From Micromonospora humi (lineage in GTDB: Bacteria; Actinomycetota; Actinomycetes; Mycobacteriales; Micromonosporaceae): a stretch of DNA of 64,000 bases. The stretch covers positions 124,001 to 188,000 of the forward strand of contig NZ_FMDM01000004.1 of assembly GCF_900090105.1 (NCBI RefSeq). The letters are read 5' to 3'. Positions 9,001 through 19,942 of the stretch are shown here, one piece after another. A program made the translations under genes and the position numbers. Every line of letters begins with the position of its first letter. Within the stretch, counting starts at the first letter, position 1. The notes beneath the pieces were generated by a model. It saw only the letters and a list, made by a program, of their open reading frames with translations, searched no databases and was not told the origin of the DNA.

Positions 9001-10932
9001 GCGCTGGCGTTGGGCAGCATCGCGTTGATCGGGGTGACGGTGGCGGCCCTGGCCCGGTCGTTCGCGCCGACCCTGGTGGAGGACGTCCGCGCCGAGGGCA
9101 TGCCGCCGCACCTGGTCCAGGTGGGCGGCGCGGCCGCCGGCGCGGCCCTGCTCGCCCTGCCCGGCGCGGTGGCCGCGCTGTCCGCCGAGTTCGACCGTCC
9201 CGCACAGGTGGTGCTCACCGCCGCGCTGGCCGCCGCCAGCATCGGCCTGGCCGTGGTCGCGGCGGTCCGCCGGCAGGTGCCGCAGTACCTTCCGTACGCC
9301 AGCGTGGCCGTCGTCGGCGCGGCCACCGTCACCGCCGCCGCCGCGCTCCTCGTCCATCTGCCCGCCGGCGTGTACGCCGCCGCCGCGGCGCTGCTCGGCG
9401 TGCTCGCCGAACTCATCCGCGCGGCCACCGTCCCGCCGGCCGGCTCGGCCCGGCCGGTACGCCGCTGGTCGGTGCTGCTGAACGGGGCGCTGCGCCGGGA
9501 CCGGAACGAGCCCACCGAGCTGCGGTGGCGGGTCAGCCCGGCGGCGGGGGCGCTGGCCGCGGCGGCGCTGCCCACCGCGCTGGCGCTGGTCACCCTGGCG
9601 CCGCCGCTGGTGGTGGCGCTCTTCTCCACGTTCGTCGTGCTGGGACGGGTCTGGCAGGGGCCGCCGCCGGAGCTGCTCACCCCGCCGCCGGACGCGGTGG
9701 ATCCCACCCACGTGCTCACCGCGCTGCTGCTGACCGCGACCGCGGCGCTGGCCGCGACCGGGTTCAGCGGCGGGCGCCGGTCCCGGGCGGTGCCGGTGAT
9801 CCTGCCCGGGGCCGCCCTCACGCTGCTGATCACGCCGGTGGCGCTCGGTCAGGGCTGGCCGATCACCGCGCAGGCCGGGCTGGTGGTGTTCACCATCTCG
9901 ATGCTGGGGCTGGCGCTGACCCCGCCGCCGGCACTGGCCGAGCCGGGCCGCTCGATCCGGGTCGCCCGGGTGCTGGTCTTCGTCATCGGGTTGGCCGCCG
10001 GCGGCGCCGGGCTCGCCGGCGCCCTCGCCACCCGTGACCTGACCCTGATCACGCTGGGGAGTGCCGTCGCCGTGGGCCTGGTCGCCGCGTTCTACGGGAC
10101 CACCCAGCGGGCCCGCATCCTCGGCTGGCTGTTCGCCTCGCTGATGGCCCAGCTCTTCGTGCTCACGCTGGGTCTGGTGGCCGGGCTCGCCGCGGTCTGG
10201 TCCGCGTTCGGGGTACTCGCGGTCGGCGCCGCGTTGCAGGTCTTCGCCGCCACCCTGCCCCGGCTGCGCCGGCCCGAGGCCTACCGGGAGGCGGCCACGG
10301 TCGAGTGGAGCGGTTACGGCGCGGCGCTGATCGCGCTGGCCCTGGCGTACGATTCGCCCCGGCACATCGCCGCGCTGCTGGCCGCCTGGGGCGCGGTGCT
10401 CGGGATCGCGGCCAGCCGCCCGGGGCGGCGCCCGACGGAGCGGAACCTGCTGTTCTGGGCGGTGGTGGCCTGCGAGATCAGCGCCTGGTGGATCCTGATG
10501 CGGGTGTCCGACGTGGCCCTGCCCGAGGCGTACACCCTGCCGTTCGCGGCGCTGGCCCTGCTGGTCGGGGTGCTGCAACTGCGCCACCGGCCGGACATGT
10601 CGAGCTGGGTGGCGTACGGGCCGGCGCTGGTGACCGCGTTCCTGCCGTCGCTGGCGATCGTGGTGGCGACCGACTCCAGCATGCTGCGTCAGGTGCTGCT
10701 GCTGCTCGGCGCCGTGGCGGTGCTGATCTTCGGCTCGACGAGCCGGCAACAGGCGCCGGTGATCGTCGGTGCCACGGTGACCGCGATCGCCGCGGTACAC
10801 GCGCTGTTCAGCCTCGGCCCGTGGCTGGTCCTGATCCCGGTCGGCCTCGTGTTGCTGGTGCTGGGCGCGAGCAACGAGCGTCGCCGCCGCGCCCAGGAGC
10901 GCCTGCAGACCGCGCTGCGCGGGATGCGCTGA
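6022..10932 (+). CDS. Giant polytopic membrane protein with N-terminal zinc ribbon (SCO7613-like)
   Basis: 1,636 residues. The N-terminus has a zinc ribbon (CAGCG...CPHCG, about residues 5-24), a charged helical segment with coiled-coil character (residues 30-75), a Pro-rich linker, and then some 30 or more hydrophobic helices to the C-terminus, rich in Ala, Val and Leu. Blocks such as GPIWAGDLSGW and PAWSADLSGW recur, suggesting internal duplication of a multi-helix unit. The GTG start has GGGAG 8 nt upstream; an earlier in-frame GTG at 5980 lacks one. The architecture fits the actinobacterial SCO7613 C-terminal-domain membrane proteins, whose function is unknown to me. A roughly 6-kb open frame on the opposite strand is a composition artefact. 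Confidence 0.85.
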   Translation: MESFRCAGCGREIKPAAVCPHCGAAQPQWAEHLADIERSIAEMKARDAEIAREQRQIAAKMQAALFQRDILAHAGEERIKQATRPRKVLRRRPGRRPPTATTGAPPRVPRQGTPPPAPDDLPPSPPRGRPQWLDADDPEHPPEASSREVQNIPLGLGALLLGVAAVVFAAVATSSMDALARLGVLLVATVVMLLAPPVLARRGLTSTAETIAAVGLLLVPLAGYAVWAVDRIGGGTSGAAFAGSIFLVTTVVAVGYAYGTGLRAPRFATVLAAQPVLPLLAYERITGPAGWALVLTVVAVLDLALARSAVVRERPVRSDLPPTAPPAPAPPRQRVDDDRPESAPEEAAEVLGGEPPAGPDTAATRPVPWLRELTWLLHGVAVALALAYAVTALLRSATVPAAAAAGTVLLLAALTALAGTLVLRRPPLPDVGAGIVTLAVIGALGRVASVALPGRSLLLISAVIALTGLAVRAMPEAARRGPQLASAVALTVSGLVVAGGALRAGLAPVRAALPAWSADLSGWHAELARAVGPTGWQLAASALLLTVAAVVALPIEIRREFAVVGAALTALAVPASLGLGWAVACWPMLLTAVAVGVLGLTAGTERAAVVHAVTAAVLGLTGAGAALARPALTAAALTLLFLAGALVSLAPRVRIAAAATDPVCAWAAGGAAFALPGAVAAFVAATVPTPPTPTPANLREITVPILAASFLAVCVTLAYAALVQVAQRQLSMPHALGTVLGAVAVAAAGFGAPGATSADAWVGGLLLISAALLALAPRIDAGRRADMSLDGSDLALAATTVALVATLARIAAVLAPGGQLVVAAALVLVVAVAARALPEEWRRGPILGIAAGGTLIGLIAAWSALRGGVGVLATPGPIWAGDLSGWPAAPTGGATWQAPVALALLAVTAAILLPPPWKYDVSGVAAVLATVGAPAAFDLPWWSPVLVGAMAATVYGMAAVAAADPRAALSRATVAGVVALHATGAGLVRPWTTALALGSIALIGVTVAALARSFAPTLVEDVRAEGMPPHLVQVGGAAAGAALLALPGAVAALSAEFDRPAQVVLTAALAAASIGLAVVAAVRRQVPQYLPYASVAVVGAATVTAAAALLVHLPAGVYAAAAALLGVLAELIRAATVPPAGSARPVRRWSVLLNGALRRDRNEPTELRWRVSPAAGALAAAALPTALALVTLAPPLVVALFSTFVVLGRVWQGPPPELLTPPPDAVDPTHVLTALLLTATAALAATGFSGGRRSRAVPVILPGAALTLLITPVALGQGWPITAQAGLVVFTISMLGLALTPPPALAEPGRSIRVARVLVFVIGLAAGGAGLAGALATRDLTLITLGSAVAVGLVAAFYGTTQRARILGWLFASLMAQLFVLTLGLVAGLAAVWSAFGVLAVGAALQVFAATLPRLRRPEAYREAATVEWSGYGAALIALALAYDSPRHIAALLAAWGAVLGIAASRPGRRPTERNLLFWAVVACEISAWWILMRVSDVALPEAYTLPFAALALLVGVLQLRHRPDMSSWVAYGPALVTAFLPSLAIVVATDSSMLRQVLLLLGAVAVLIFGSTSRQQAPVIVGATVTAIAAVHALFSLGPWLVLIPVGLVLLVLGASNERRRRAQERLQTALRGMR

Positions 10933-11235
10933 GGCGCCGGCGGCGCGTCAACCCGTGGCCCTGCCGGCGCGTCAACCGGTCGCTGTCCGTAGCGGCCGGT
11001 CGGCGCGGCCCGCACCCGTCCCGCTGCCTTTGCTCTGCAGCCACGGACGCATCGGTAACGGAAAGCGACCGGCGAGGCCGGGACGGGATACGGGCATCGG
11101 TACCAAAGACCAGTTCGGAGCCGTGCTGCGTCGGTGGCTGCAGAGCAAAGGCGGCGACGGGTCACCACCCGGCGCACCGGCGGCAGTTACTCTGCGCGAC
11201 CCGACGCCGCGAACACGGAGGGTAAGTTTCCCGGC
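10933..11235. other. 303-bp non-coding region between convergent genes
   Basis: It contains a 13-nt direct repeat CGGCGCGTCAACC (10941-10953 and 10965-10977) and a 26-bp inverted repeat described separately. No plausible CDS is seen on either strand; short open frames here have no ribosome binding site and cross the inverted repeat. Confidence 0.6.
11026..11152. repeat. 127-bp unit bounded by 26-bp inverted repeats
   Basis: Left arm 11026-11051 and right arm 11127-11152 are inverted copies with one mismatch, built on GCCTTTGCTCTGCAGCCAC. They enclose 75 bp that contain GCATCGGTA twice. This could be a miniature transposable element or a long hairpin RNA. No target-site duplication is obvious. 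Confidence 0.7.
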
Positions 11236-11727
11236 TCAGCGCAGCGCGGCGCGGAGCGCGGCTTCCTTCTCGGCGACCAGGTCCTCCAGGCTCGCCTGGT
11301 AGCCGGCCATCTTCTCGCGCAGCACCGGGTCGGCAGCCCCCAGGATGCGGACGGCGAGCAGCCCGGCGTTACGGGCGTTGCCGATCGACACGGTGGCGAC
11401 CGGCACACCTGCCGGCATCTGCACGATGGACAGCAGCGAGTCCATCCCGTCCAGGTACTTCAGCGGCACCGGCACGCCGATCACCGGCAGCGGGGTGACC
11501 GAGGCGACCATGCCGGGCAGGTGGGCCGCCCCGCCCGCACCGGCGATGATCACCCGGATGCCCCGGGCGGCGGCCTCCCGGCCGTACTCGATCATCTTGA
11601 GCGGGGTGCGGTGCGCGGAGACCACGCCGACCTCGTGCGGCACGCCGAACTCGTCCAACGCGTCGGCGGCGGCCCGCATGGTCGGCCAGTCCGAGTCACT
11701 GCCCATGATCAGCCCGACCGTGCTCAT
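11236..11727 (-). CDS. purE: 5-(carboxyamino)imidazole ribonucleotide mutase
   Basis: 163-residue class I PurE; converts N5-CAIR to CAIR in purine biosynthesis. The N-terminal [20 protein letters not shown] and [20 protein letters not shown], with the conserved active-site His, are diagnostic. The start overlaps the purK stop by 4 nt (ATGA), implying translational coupling with PurK, which supplies the labile N5-CAIR substrate. Length is standard for the family. Confidence 0.97.
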   Translation of the reverse strand: MSTVGLIMGSDSDWPTMRAAADALDEFGVPHEVGVVSAHRTPLKMIEYGREAAARGIRVIIAGAGGAAHLPGMVASVTPLPVIGVPVPLKYLDGMDSLLSIVQMPAGVPVATVSIGNARNAGLLAVRILGAADPVLREKMAGYQASLEDLVAEKEAALRAALR

Positions 11728-12884
11728 GAGCGTCCCTCCTGAAGCCAGCGGGCCGCGCGCGCGGCCCGGGCGCGTACCTCTGCCAGGTCGGTCCCGAGCA
11801 CCGTGACGTGCCCGATCTTGCGGCCCGGACGCACCTGTTTGCCGTACAGGTGGACCTTGGCGCCGGGTTCGGCGGCGAAGAGGTGGTGCAGCCGCTCGTC
11901 GATCGAGATGCCACCCGGCTCCCCGCCGAGCACGTTCGCCATCACCACGACCGGCGCGGTGAGCGAGGTGTCCCCCATCGGATAGTCGAGCACCGCCCGC
12001 AGGTGCTGCTCGAACTGCGACGTGCGGGCACCCTCGATGGTCCAGTGCCCGGAGTTGTGCGGGCGCATGGCCAGCTCGTTGACGACCAGCCCACCGGACG
12101 TGTCGAACAGCTCCACCGCGAGCAGCCCGACCACGCCGAGCGCGGTGGCCAGGTCGATGGCGAGCTGCTGCGCCGCGACCGCCTGCTCCTCCGGCAGGTC
12201 GGGCGCCGGTGCCAGCACCTCGACGCAGATGCCGTCGCGCTGCACCGTCTCCACCACCGGATACGCGGCGACCTGCCCGAACGGCGAGCGGGCCACCTGC
12301 ACTGCCAGTTCCCGGCGCAGCGCCACCCGCTCCTCCACCAGCAGCGGAGTGCCGCCGTCGAGCAGCGTCGCGGCCAGCTCGGCCGCCTGGTCGGCGTCGT
12401 CCACCATCCAGACGCCCCGGCCGTCGTAGCCGCCCCGGGCGGCCTTGAGCACCACCGGCCAGCCGGTCTCCGCGCCGAACGCGACCAGGTCGGCCGGCGA
12501 CTCCACCGGACGCCAGGCCGGGTTCGGCGCGCCCAGCTCGCCGAGCCGCTCCCGCATCACCCGCTTGTCCTGCGCGTGCACCAGCGCCTCGGCCGGCGGG
12601 AACAGCTTCACGCCCTCGTCGGTCAGCGCCTGGATGTGCGCGTTCGGCACGTGCTCGTGGTCGAAGGTGACCACGTCGCAGCCCTTCGCGAACGTGCGCA
12701 GCGCGGTCAGGTCGGTGTGATCGCCGTACTGGACGTCGGCGGCGACCAGCGCCGCGCCGTCGTCCGGGGCGAGCGCCAGCACACGAAGCGACTGGCCGAG
12801 GGCGATGGCGGCCTGGTGGGTCATCCGGGCGAGCTGGCCGCCGCCCACCATGCCCACGACGGGGAGTCCGGTACGGGAGTCCAT
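11724..12884 (-). CDS. purK: 5-(carboxyamino)imidazole ribonucleotide synthase
   Basis: 386-residue ATP-grasp enzyme; makes N5-CAIR from AIR, bicarbonate and ATP. N-terminal [23 protein letters not shown]-grasp segments [16 protein letters not shown] and [13 protein letters not shown], and [18 protein letters not shown] with the metal-binding residues are all present. It is the first gene of the purK-purE pair, as in most actinobacteria. The ATG start gives the normal N-terminus. No purine riboswitch is apparent in the short gap upstream. Confidence 0.97.
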   Translation of the reverse strand: MDSRTGLPVVGMVGGGQLARMTHQAAIALGQSLRVLALAPDDGAALVAADVQYGDHTDLTALRTFAKGCDVVTFDHEHVPNAHIQALTDEGVKLFPPAEALVHAQDKRVMRERLGELGAPNPAWRPVESPADLVAFGAETGWPVVLKAARGGYDGRGVWMVDDADQAAELAATLLDGGTPLLVEERVALRRELAVQVARSPFGQVAAYPVVETVQRDGICVEVLAPAPDLPEEQAVAAQQLAIDLATALGVVGLLAVELFDTSGGLVVNELAMRPHNSGHWTIEGARTSQFEQHLRAVLDYPMGDTSLTAPVVVMANVLGGEPGGISIDERLHHLFAAEPGAKVHLYGKQVRPGRKIGHVTVLGTDLAEVRARAARAARWLQEGRS

Positions 12885-12960
12885 AGCGCCGCCAGCCTAG
12901 CCGGGCCGGCGGTCGGCCGGACCGCGAGGTCGGCCCGTCCCACCGGCGCCGCGGGGCGGC

Positions 12961-15000
<2,040 letters not shown>

Positions 15001-15047
15001 CCGACCATAGCGAGCGCTCGGTGCCCGCGCGCCACGAGCGGACCGGG

Positions 15048-15941
15048 TCAGCGGGTGAGGGTGAGCGTCGAGGTGTCCGTCACGGTGTATTCGTTCCAGT
15101 ATTCGACGTCGCGGACCGGCACCTCGGTGACCGCCTGCGCGGTGCCGCGCTGCAACGTGACGTCGCCCGGATGGGTGGTGGCCGACCAGGGCACGTCCCG
15201 GCCGGGGGTGCACGGGACCTGGACGCTGTAGTAACCGCGCACCAGGCCGGCCTTCTTCTGCTGCTGGACCAACTCGCCGCCCACGTAGATCGTCTCCGCC
15301 CGGGTGCACGTGATCGAGCCCCGGACGGTGGCGAGGCCCTTGTTGCTCACGGTGGCCACCGGGTCGACGGTCAGGGTGACGTCGAGCGCCGGCACCGGCG
15401 GCAGGTTCGAGATGTGGATCTCACCGCGCAGGCCGCCGGTCGCGCCCGCGCAGCGGATCTCGAAGGTGGCGTCGAAACGCTCGACGTAGTCGAAGGGGCC
15501 CCAGGCGGCGTCGAGGACGGTGAACGAGCCGGTGCTCTGCGCGCAGGAGCGCCCCCAACCCCCGTTGGCGAACCGGATGCCGGCCGCGTGGTTCTCGTAG
15601 TCCGGCTGCCCGACGTTCTGGTAGGCGTCACCCGCCTTCAGCGTGGCCGGCGCGGTGAGGTCGAGGTCCCAGGTGTTGTCGAGGTCGCTCCAGAAATCCA
15701 TCTGGAACTGCTGCCCGCTCCAGCCCACCGCGCTCATCTCGTCGCCCGGGGTCGGCGCCGCCGAGCTGTAGGAGTAGGAGTTGCCGGCGGTGATCGGATC
15801 GCCGGGCTCACCGGTGACGCTGAACGACCATGCCTGCACCGGGCGGGCCTGCGCCGGCGCGGAGCCGACCAGGCCGGCTGCGCCGGCGGTCAGCGCCATG
15901 GTCGCGGCGAACAGAACCCGTCGCCAGGAACGTCTCGTCAT
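15048..15941 (-). CDS. Secreted protein of unknown function, possibly DUF6299-like
   Basis: 297 residues with a clear Sec signal peptide: MTRRSWRR, a hydrophobic run, and cleavage after APAQA near residue 32. The mature part is rich in beta-prone stretches. The C-terminal third ([17 protein letters not shown] through VQVPCTPG) has two Cys likely to pair and resembles secreted beta-sandwich proteins of the DUF6299 type; this is a weak match from memory. The ATG is chosen because GGGGAGGA lies 5 nt upstream; a longer open frame reaches 16067 without one. Divergent from the PI-PLC-like gene, so the two secreted proteins may share a control region. Confidence 0.8.
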   Translation of the reverse strand: MTRRSWRRVLFAATMALTAGAAGLVGSAPAQARPVQAWSFSVTGEPGDPITAGNSYSYSSAAPTPGDEMSAVGWSGQQFQMDFWSDLDNTWDLDLTAPATLKAGDAYQNVGQPDYENHAAGIRFANGGWGRSCAQSTGSFTVLDAAWGPFDYVERFDATFEIRCAGATGGLRGEIHISNLPPVPALDVTLTVDPVATVSNKGLATVRGSITCTRAETIYVGGELVQQQKKAGLVRGYYSVQVPCTPGRDVPWSATTHPGDVTLQRGTAQAVTEVPVRDVEYWNEYTVTDTSTLTLTR

Positions 15942-16155
15942 CGTCGTCCTCCCCGTGTGGACGTGCGCGGAACGCCGTCGCGCCCACCGTGCCCGAAGAC
16001 TAGGTCCAATCGGGTCACGCCCGCTGCCCCGCACCGGTGGGATGTCGGCAGCCCGACGACTCGCCACGGATCATCCTTCCACTATTCACCTTCGTCTATT
16101 TAGATCGACGCATGCCCGGCGTGCCCACCGCCGGTACGTCCGAAGGAGACGGTCC
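15942..16155. promoter_or_regulatory. Divergent promoter region of two secreted-protein genes
   Basis: 214 bp between divergent starts. It contains the most AT-rich patch nearby (about 16078-16105, around TATTCACC and TCTATTTAGATCG), a likely promoter for the PI-PLC-like gene. A good ribosome binding site, GAAGGAGA, sits before the ATG at 16156. No clear operator palindrome was found. Confidence 0.45.
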
Positions 16156-17181
16156 ATGCGCAGACTCCCCGCCCTGCTCACCCTCGCCGCCCTGGCCGGC
16201 TCGACACTGGCGCCGGGCGCCGCGTCCGCCGCGGTGCCGCCGGAGACCCGGTGGTCCGCCAGCACCGCCGTCGGGATCCACAACACGTACGAGCGCGGCA
16301 CCTACCCCTACCTGGCCCAGGCGCTCGACGCCCGGCCCGGGCTGATCGAGCTGGACGTCTGGCCGGACGTGCTCACCCGGCAGTGGCGGGTCAGTCACAG
16401 CAACCCGCTCGGCAACGACAACAACTGCGTGGCCGCCACCAGCGCGGCGCAGCTCTACACCGGCACCCGGAACAAGAACCTGGAGAGCTGCCTGGACGAC
16501 ATCCGGCTCTGGCTCGGCGCACACCCCGACGCCGGTCCGGTGGTCCTCAAGCTGGAACTCAAGACCGGCTTCAGCAGCCGCACCGGGCAGGGGCCGGCCC
16601 AGCTCGACGCGGTCCTCGCCGCGCGCCTCGGCGACCGGGTGTTCCGCCCGGCTGACCTGCTCGGCGGCCACCCCACCCTGGACGCCGCGGCCCGCGCCGA
16701 CGCCTGGCCGACCCGGGCGCAGCTCGCCGGAAAGGTCGTCGTGGAGCTGATTCCCGGCACCGTCGAGGAGGGCAACCCGACCGACACGCTCTGGACCGAC
16801 GTGGAGTACGCCCGTCACCTGGCCGGCCTGGCCGCGGCCGGCACGCTCGGCAGCGCCCAAGCGTTCCCGGCCGTGCACCGGGCCCAGGCCGGCGACCCGC
16901 GCACCCGGTACGCGGACACCGCGCTGCGGCAGTGGTTCGTGCTCTTCGACGGCGACGCCTCGGCGTACGTCGGCGGCGGCATCGACACCGCCTGGTACGA
17001 CGCCAACCACTACCTGCTGGTGATGACCGACGCGCAGAACGTGCCGCCCGCGGTCCCCGGCGGTGACGCCGACGCGGCGGCGGCCCGGGTCGCCCAGCTC
17101 GCCCGCGCGCACGCCAGCATCGCCTCGGCCGACTGGGCCACGCTGCCGACCGTCCTCGACGACGTGCTGCCGCGCGGCTGA
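16156..17181 (+). CDS. Secreted phosphatidylinositol-specific phospholipase C-like protein
   Basis: 341 residues with a Sec signal peptide ending near ASAA (residue 26). It follows the PI-PLC TIM-barrel pattern: GIHNTYERGTYPYLAQAL with the first catalytic-type His, IELDVWPD with acidic metal-type residues, then WRVSHSNPL with the second His, as in the calcium-dependent bacterial PI-PLC-C1 family. Further conserved stretches are PVVLKLELKTGF and AGKVVVELIPGT. Likely acts outside the cell on phosphodiester lipids. GAAGGAGA precedes the ATG. It is convergent with the GGDEF-EAL gene across a perfect hairpin. Substrate is inferred. Confidence 0.85.
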   Translation: MRRLPALLTLAALAGSTLAPGAASAAVPPETRWSASTAVGIHNTYERGTYPYLAQALDARPGLIELDVWPDVLTRQWRVSHSNPLGNDNNCVAATSAAQLYTGTRNKNLESCLDDIRLWLGAHPDAGPVVLKLELKTGFSSRTGQGPAQLDAVLAARLGDRVFRPADLLGGHPTLDAAARADAWPTRAQLAGKVVVELIPGTVEEGNPTDTLWTDVEYARHLAGLAAAGTLGSAQAFPAVHRAQAGDPRTRYADTALRQWFVLFDGDASAYVGGGIDTAWYDANHYLLVMTDAQNVPPAVPGGDADAAAARVAQLARAHASIASADWATLPTVLDDVLPRG

Positions 17182-17191
17182 GCACACCGCT

Positions 17192-17223
17192 CCGCGCCGC
17201 CGGGGGCACCTCCGGCGGCGCGG
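17192..17223. terminator. Bidirectional hairpin between PI-PLC-like and GGDEF-EAL genes
   Basis: Perfect 12-bp GC stem with an 8-nt loop between two convergent genes; no U-tract. Confidence 0.7.
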
Positions 17224-17230
17224 GACCGGC

Positions 17231-19762
17231 TCAGGAGGCGCCGTCGGCGCGCAGCGGGAAGACGTTGTCGCGGGCGGTGTCGCGCAGCGACCCGAGCACC
17301 GCGCCGATCTTGTCCGCCGGCATCGGCTTGAAGAAGTGGTAGCCCTGGGCGGCGGTGCAGCCCAGCTCGGCCAGGGCGGTGCGCTGCTCGGCCGTCTCCA
17401 CGCCCTCCGCCACCACCCGCAGGCCCAGCTCGTGGGCGAGCCCGACGGTGGTCCGGACGATCGCCGCCGCCTCCGGCGAGTCGGCCATCCGGATCACGAA
17501 GGAGCGGTCCACCTTCAGCTCGTCGACAGCGATCCGGGTGAGGAACGTCAGCGAGGAGAAGCCGGTGCCGAAGTCGTCGACGGCGAGCTGCACGCCCATC
17601 GCCCGCAGCGTGGCCAGCACCTCGTCGATCACCTCCAGCTCGCTCATCACCACCGTCTCGGTGATCTCCAGGACCAGCCGGCGCGGCGGGACCTGGTGCC
17701 GGCGCAACGCCTCCTCGATCTCGGCGGGCAGCCGCGGGTCGAGCAGGCTGCGCGCCGACAGGTTCACCGAGATGGGCACGTCCAGCCCCTCCCGCGCCCA
17801 CCCGGCGGCCACCTCCAGCGCCTTGTTCAACACGTAGCGGGTGAAGCTGCCGAGCTGCTCGCTGTTCTCCACCGGGCGGATGAAGTCGGACGGGCCGAGC
17901 CAGCCCCGGCGTGGGTGCCGCCACCGGATCAACGCCTCCACCCCGGTCGGCGCGCCGGTGGCCAGGTCCACCGCCGGCTGCAACGCCAGCACCAGCTGGT
18001 CGTCGGCGGCCAGCGCCTCCCGCAGCTCCGCGAGCAACGCCAGGTGGTCGGTGCTCGCCGCGTCCCGCGAGCTGTCGTACGCGGCGACGCTGCCGCCGCC
18101 CTCCTTCGCCTGGTACATCGCGATGTCGGCGCGGCGCAGCAGCTCGGTCAGGTCGGCGGTGCCCGCGTCGGCCACCACCACGCCGACCGCCACCTCGACG
18201 GACATCCGCACCCCGGCCACCTCGGTCGGGGCGGCGAGCCGCTCGGCGACCTCCCGGGCCTGGCGCAGCGCGTACGCCAGCGGGGCCGTCCGGTCCTCGA
18301 CCACCGGGACCGAGGTGAGCAGCAGCGCGAACTCGTCGCCGCCGAGCCGGCCGAGCAGGTCGCCGGGCCGGGTCAGCACGGCCAGCCGGTTGGCGGTCAG
18401 CCGCAGCAGCTGGTCGCCGGCCGCATGCCCGAGAGTGTCGTTGACCTCCTTGAACTGGTTCACGTCCAGCAGCAGCAGCGCCACCGGGTGGTCGTGCGGG
18501 CGCTGCCGCAGCGCCTGGTCACCGCGGGTCAGCAGGGCCGCCCGGTTGAGCAGCCCGGTGAGCTGGTCGTGCACCGCGTCGTACGACGACCGGGCGGTGA
18601 CCAGCCGCAACTCGCGGTGGGTCGCGGCGTCGTGCAGGGCGGCGGCCAACGCGTCCCCGAAGGCGGCCACGCCGTCGCGTTCCCGGTGGCTGGGCGGGGC
18701 GGACGGGGCGAACCGCACGCGCAGTCGACCCACCTCGACGGCGCCGACGGCCAGCCGCCGGACCAGTTCGTGCTCGACCGTGCCGGTGCACGCCGCGGGC
18801 TCCACCTCACGATCGCGCACCTGCCCGCCACGGTCGGCCCGGTAGCGGCGCCAGCGCCCGTCCCCCCGCGCCACGTCCACCTCGACCAGTTCGGCCCCGA
18901 AGAGGGTGAGCGCACCGGTCACCGCGGCGGTCGCCACGCCGCGTTCGTCGAGCTGGTTGAGCGCGGCGGTGGCCTCGGCGAAGGCCCGCCAGGTCCGCCG
19001 TTCCGCGTCCGCCCGGAGCCGGTGCCGGTAGGTCTGCTGGAGCAGCCACAGCGGCGGGGGCAGGAGCAGCAGCCAGCGGGGGTCCAGCTCCAGCAGCGCG
19101 ACCACCACCAGGCCGACCGCGACGTTGCCGACGAACATGAGCAGCTTGCCGCGCAGCGCGGCGAGCAGCGGCGGACCGATCGGGATGCCGTGCCGCAGGG
19201 CGATCGTGGCGGCGCCGAGCCAGCCGGTGGTGACCAGGTAGGTCACCGCGCCCGCGCTCAGCGCGAGGGCCAGTTCCGGGGTGGGAGCGGCCAGCAGCGG
19301 CTTGCCGAGCGCGCCGGCGACCGCCCCGGCCAGTGCCGTGGCGGCGGTGAGCGAGGCGGTGATGCGGACCAGTTCCAGCACCGGACGCCGGTCGGACACC
19401 AACGACATCGCGGTCCAGGCGACGCCGGCGCCGAGCAGCGCCGCGGCGGGAAGCCAGCCGGCCGGCACCAGCCAGAGGCAGACCACGAGCGCGGCCTCGC
19501 CCCAGGTGATGCTGACCATGCCGGCCGCGGTGCGGAAGCGCAGCCGGGCGAGCTGGGCGACGGCGAAGGCGAGCGCGGCGAGACCGAAACGGGCCGGGCC
19601 GGGCAGCGGGTCGTCCGCCGGCAGGTCCGCGGGTATGCCGAGCCCGAGCACGACGGCCAGGAGCGCGGTGACCGCGACCGCGGCGGTCAGCAGCACGACG
19701 CTGGTCGGCGTGCCGCGTAGGCCGAGCCGGTCCGGGGGACGGTCGGCCGGTTCGGAGGTCAC
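17231..19762 (-). CDS. Membrane-bound GGDEF-EAL cyclic-di-GMP enzyme
   Basis: 843 residues. About eight hydrophobic helices fill residues 20-235, an intervening region with few motifs follows, then a GGDEF domain (about 390-565) and an EAL domain (about 590-830). The GGDEF site is intact (GRLGGDEFALLL) and has an upstream RxxD inhibitory site (RPGD, five residues before GGDEF). The EAL side keeps GVEALIRWRHP, SVNLSARSL, LEITET, AVDDFGTGFSSL, ELKVD and VAEGVET, so both synthesis and hydrolysis of c-di-GMP look possible. GTG start. The membrane part probably senses an unknown signal. In Streptomyces such proteins tune BldD-controlled development; that role here is inference. Confidence 0.93.
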   Translation of the reverse strand: MTSEPADRPPDRLGLRGTPTSVVLLTAAVAVTALLAVVLGLGIPADLPADDPLPGPARFGLAALAFAVAQLARLRFRTAAGMVSITWGEAALVVCLWLVPAGWLPAAALLGAGVAWTAMSLVSDRRPVLELVRITASLTAATALAGAVAGALGKPLLAAPTPELALALSAGAVTYLVTTGWLGAATIALRHGIPIGPPLLAALRGKLLMFVGNVAVGLVVVALLELDPRWLLLLPPPLWLLQQTYRHRLRADAERRTWRAFAEATAALNQLDERGVATAAVTGALTLFGAELVEVDVARGDGRWRRYRADRGGQVRDREVEPAACTGTVEHELVRRLAVGAVEVGRLRVRFAPSAPPSHRERDGVAAFGDALAAALHDAATHRELRLVTARSSYDAVHDQLTGLLNRAALLTRGDQALRQRPHDHPVALLLLDVNQFKEVNDTLGHAAGDQLLRLTANRLAVLTRPGDLLGRLGGDEFALLLTSVPVVEDRTAPLAYALRQAREVAERLAAPTEVAGVRMSVEVAVGVVVADAGTADLTELLRRADIAMYQAKEGGGSVAAYDSSRDAASTDHLALLAELREALAADDQLVLALQPAVDLATGAPTGVEALIRWRHPRRGWLGPSDFIRPVENSEQLGSFTRYVLNKALEVAAGWAREGLDVPISVNLSARSLLDPRLPAEIEEALRRHQVPPRRLVLEITETVVMSELEVIDEVLATLRAMGVQLAVDDFGTGFSSLTFLTRIAVDELKVDRSFVIRMADSPEAAAIVRTTVGLAHELGLRVVAEGVETAEQRTALAELGCTAAQGYHFFKPMPADKIGAVLGSLRDTARDNVFPLRADGAS

Positions 19763-19942
19763 GGCCCCGCCCCGGCGGGAGGCGGATTCGGGGCACGGTG
19801 GGGACCCGCTGCTGCCTTCGACATCGACGCCCCCCTTCCGCGCAGGGTCCGGGGCCTCACGGTCCCCCCGGCGGAAGGCTAAGCCAAAGCCGGTGGTCGC
19901 AACAGGGGTGAACGACCGGCTCGGGCGTGATTCACGCGGTGT
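19763..19942. other. Intergenic region upstream of GGDEF-EAL gene
   Basis: 180 bp between the stop of the small membrane-protein gene and the GGDEF-EAL GTG. It holds the presumptive promoter of the latter. No recognisable palindrome or BldD-like site stood out. Confidence 0.35.

Noticed and set aside
4801-10800. A minus-strand open frame of 1,999 codons opposite ugd and the giant membrane gene
   Set aside because: Its translation is Gly/Arg/Gln/His-rich low complexity, the mirror of GC-biased codons on the other strand, and it has no ribosome binding site or domain.
15781-16155. N-terminal extension of the PI-PLC-like protein
   Set aside because: The ATG at 16156 has a good ribosome binding site and begins a signal peptide, which an extension would bury.
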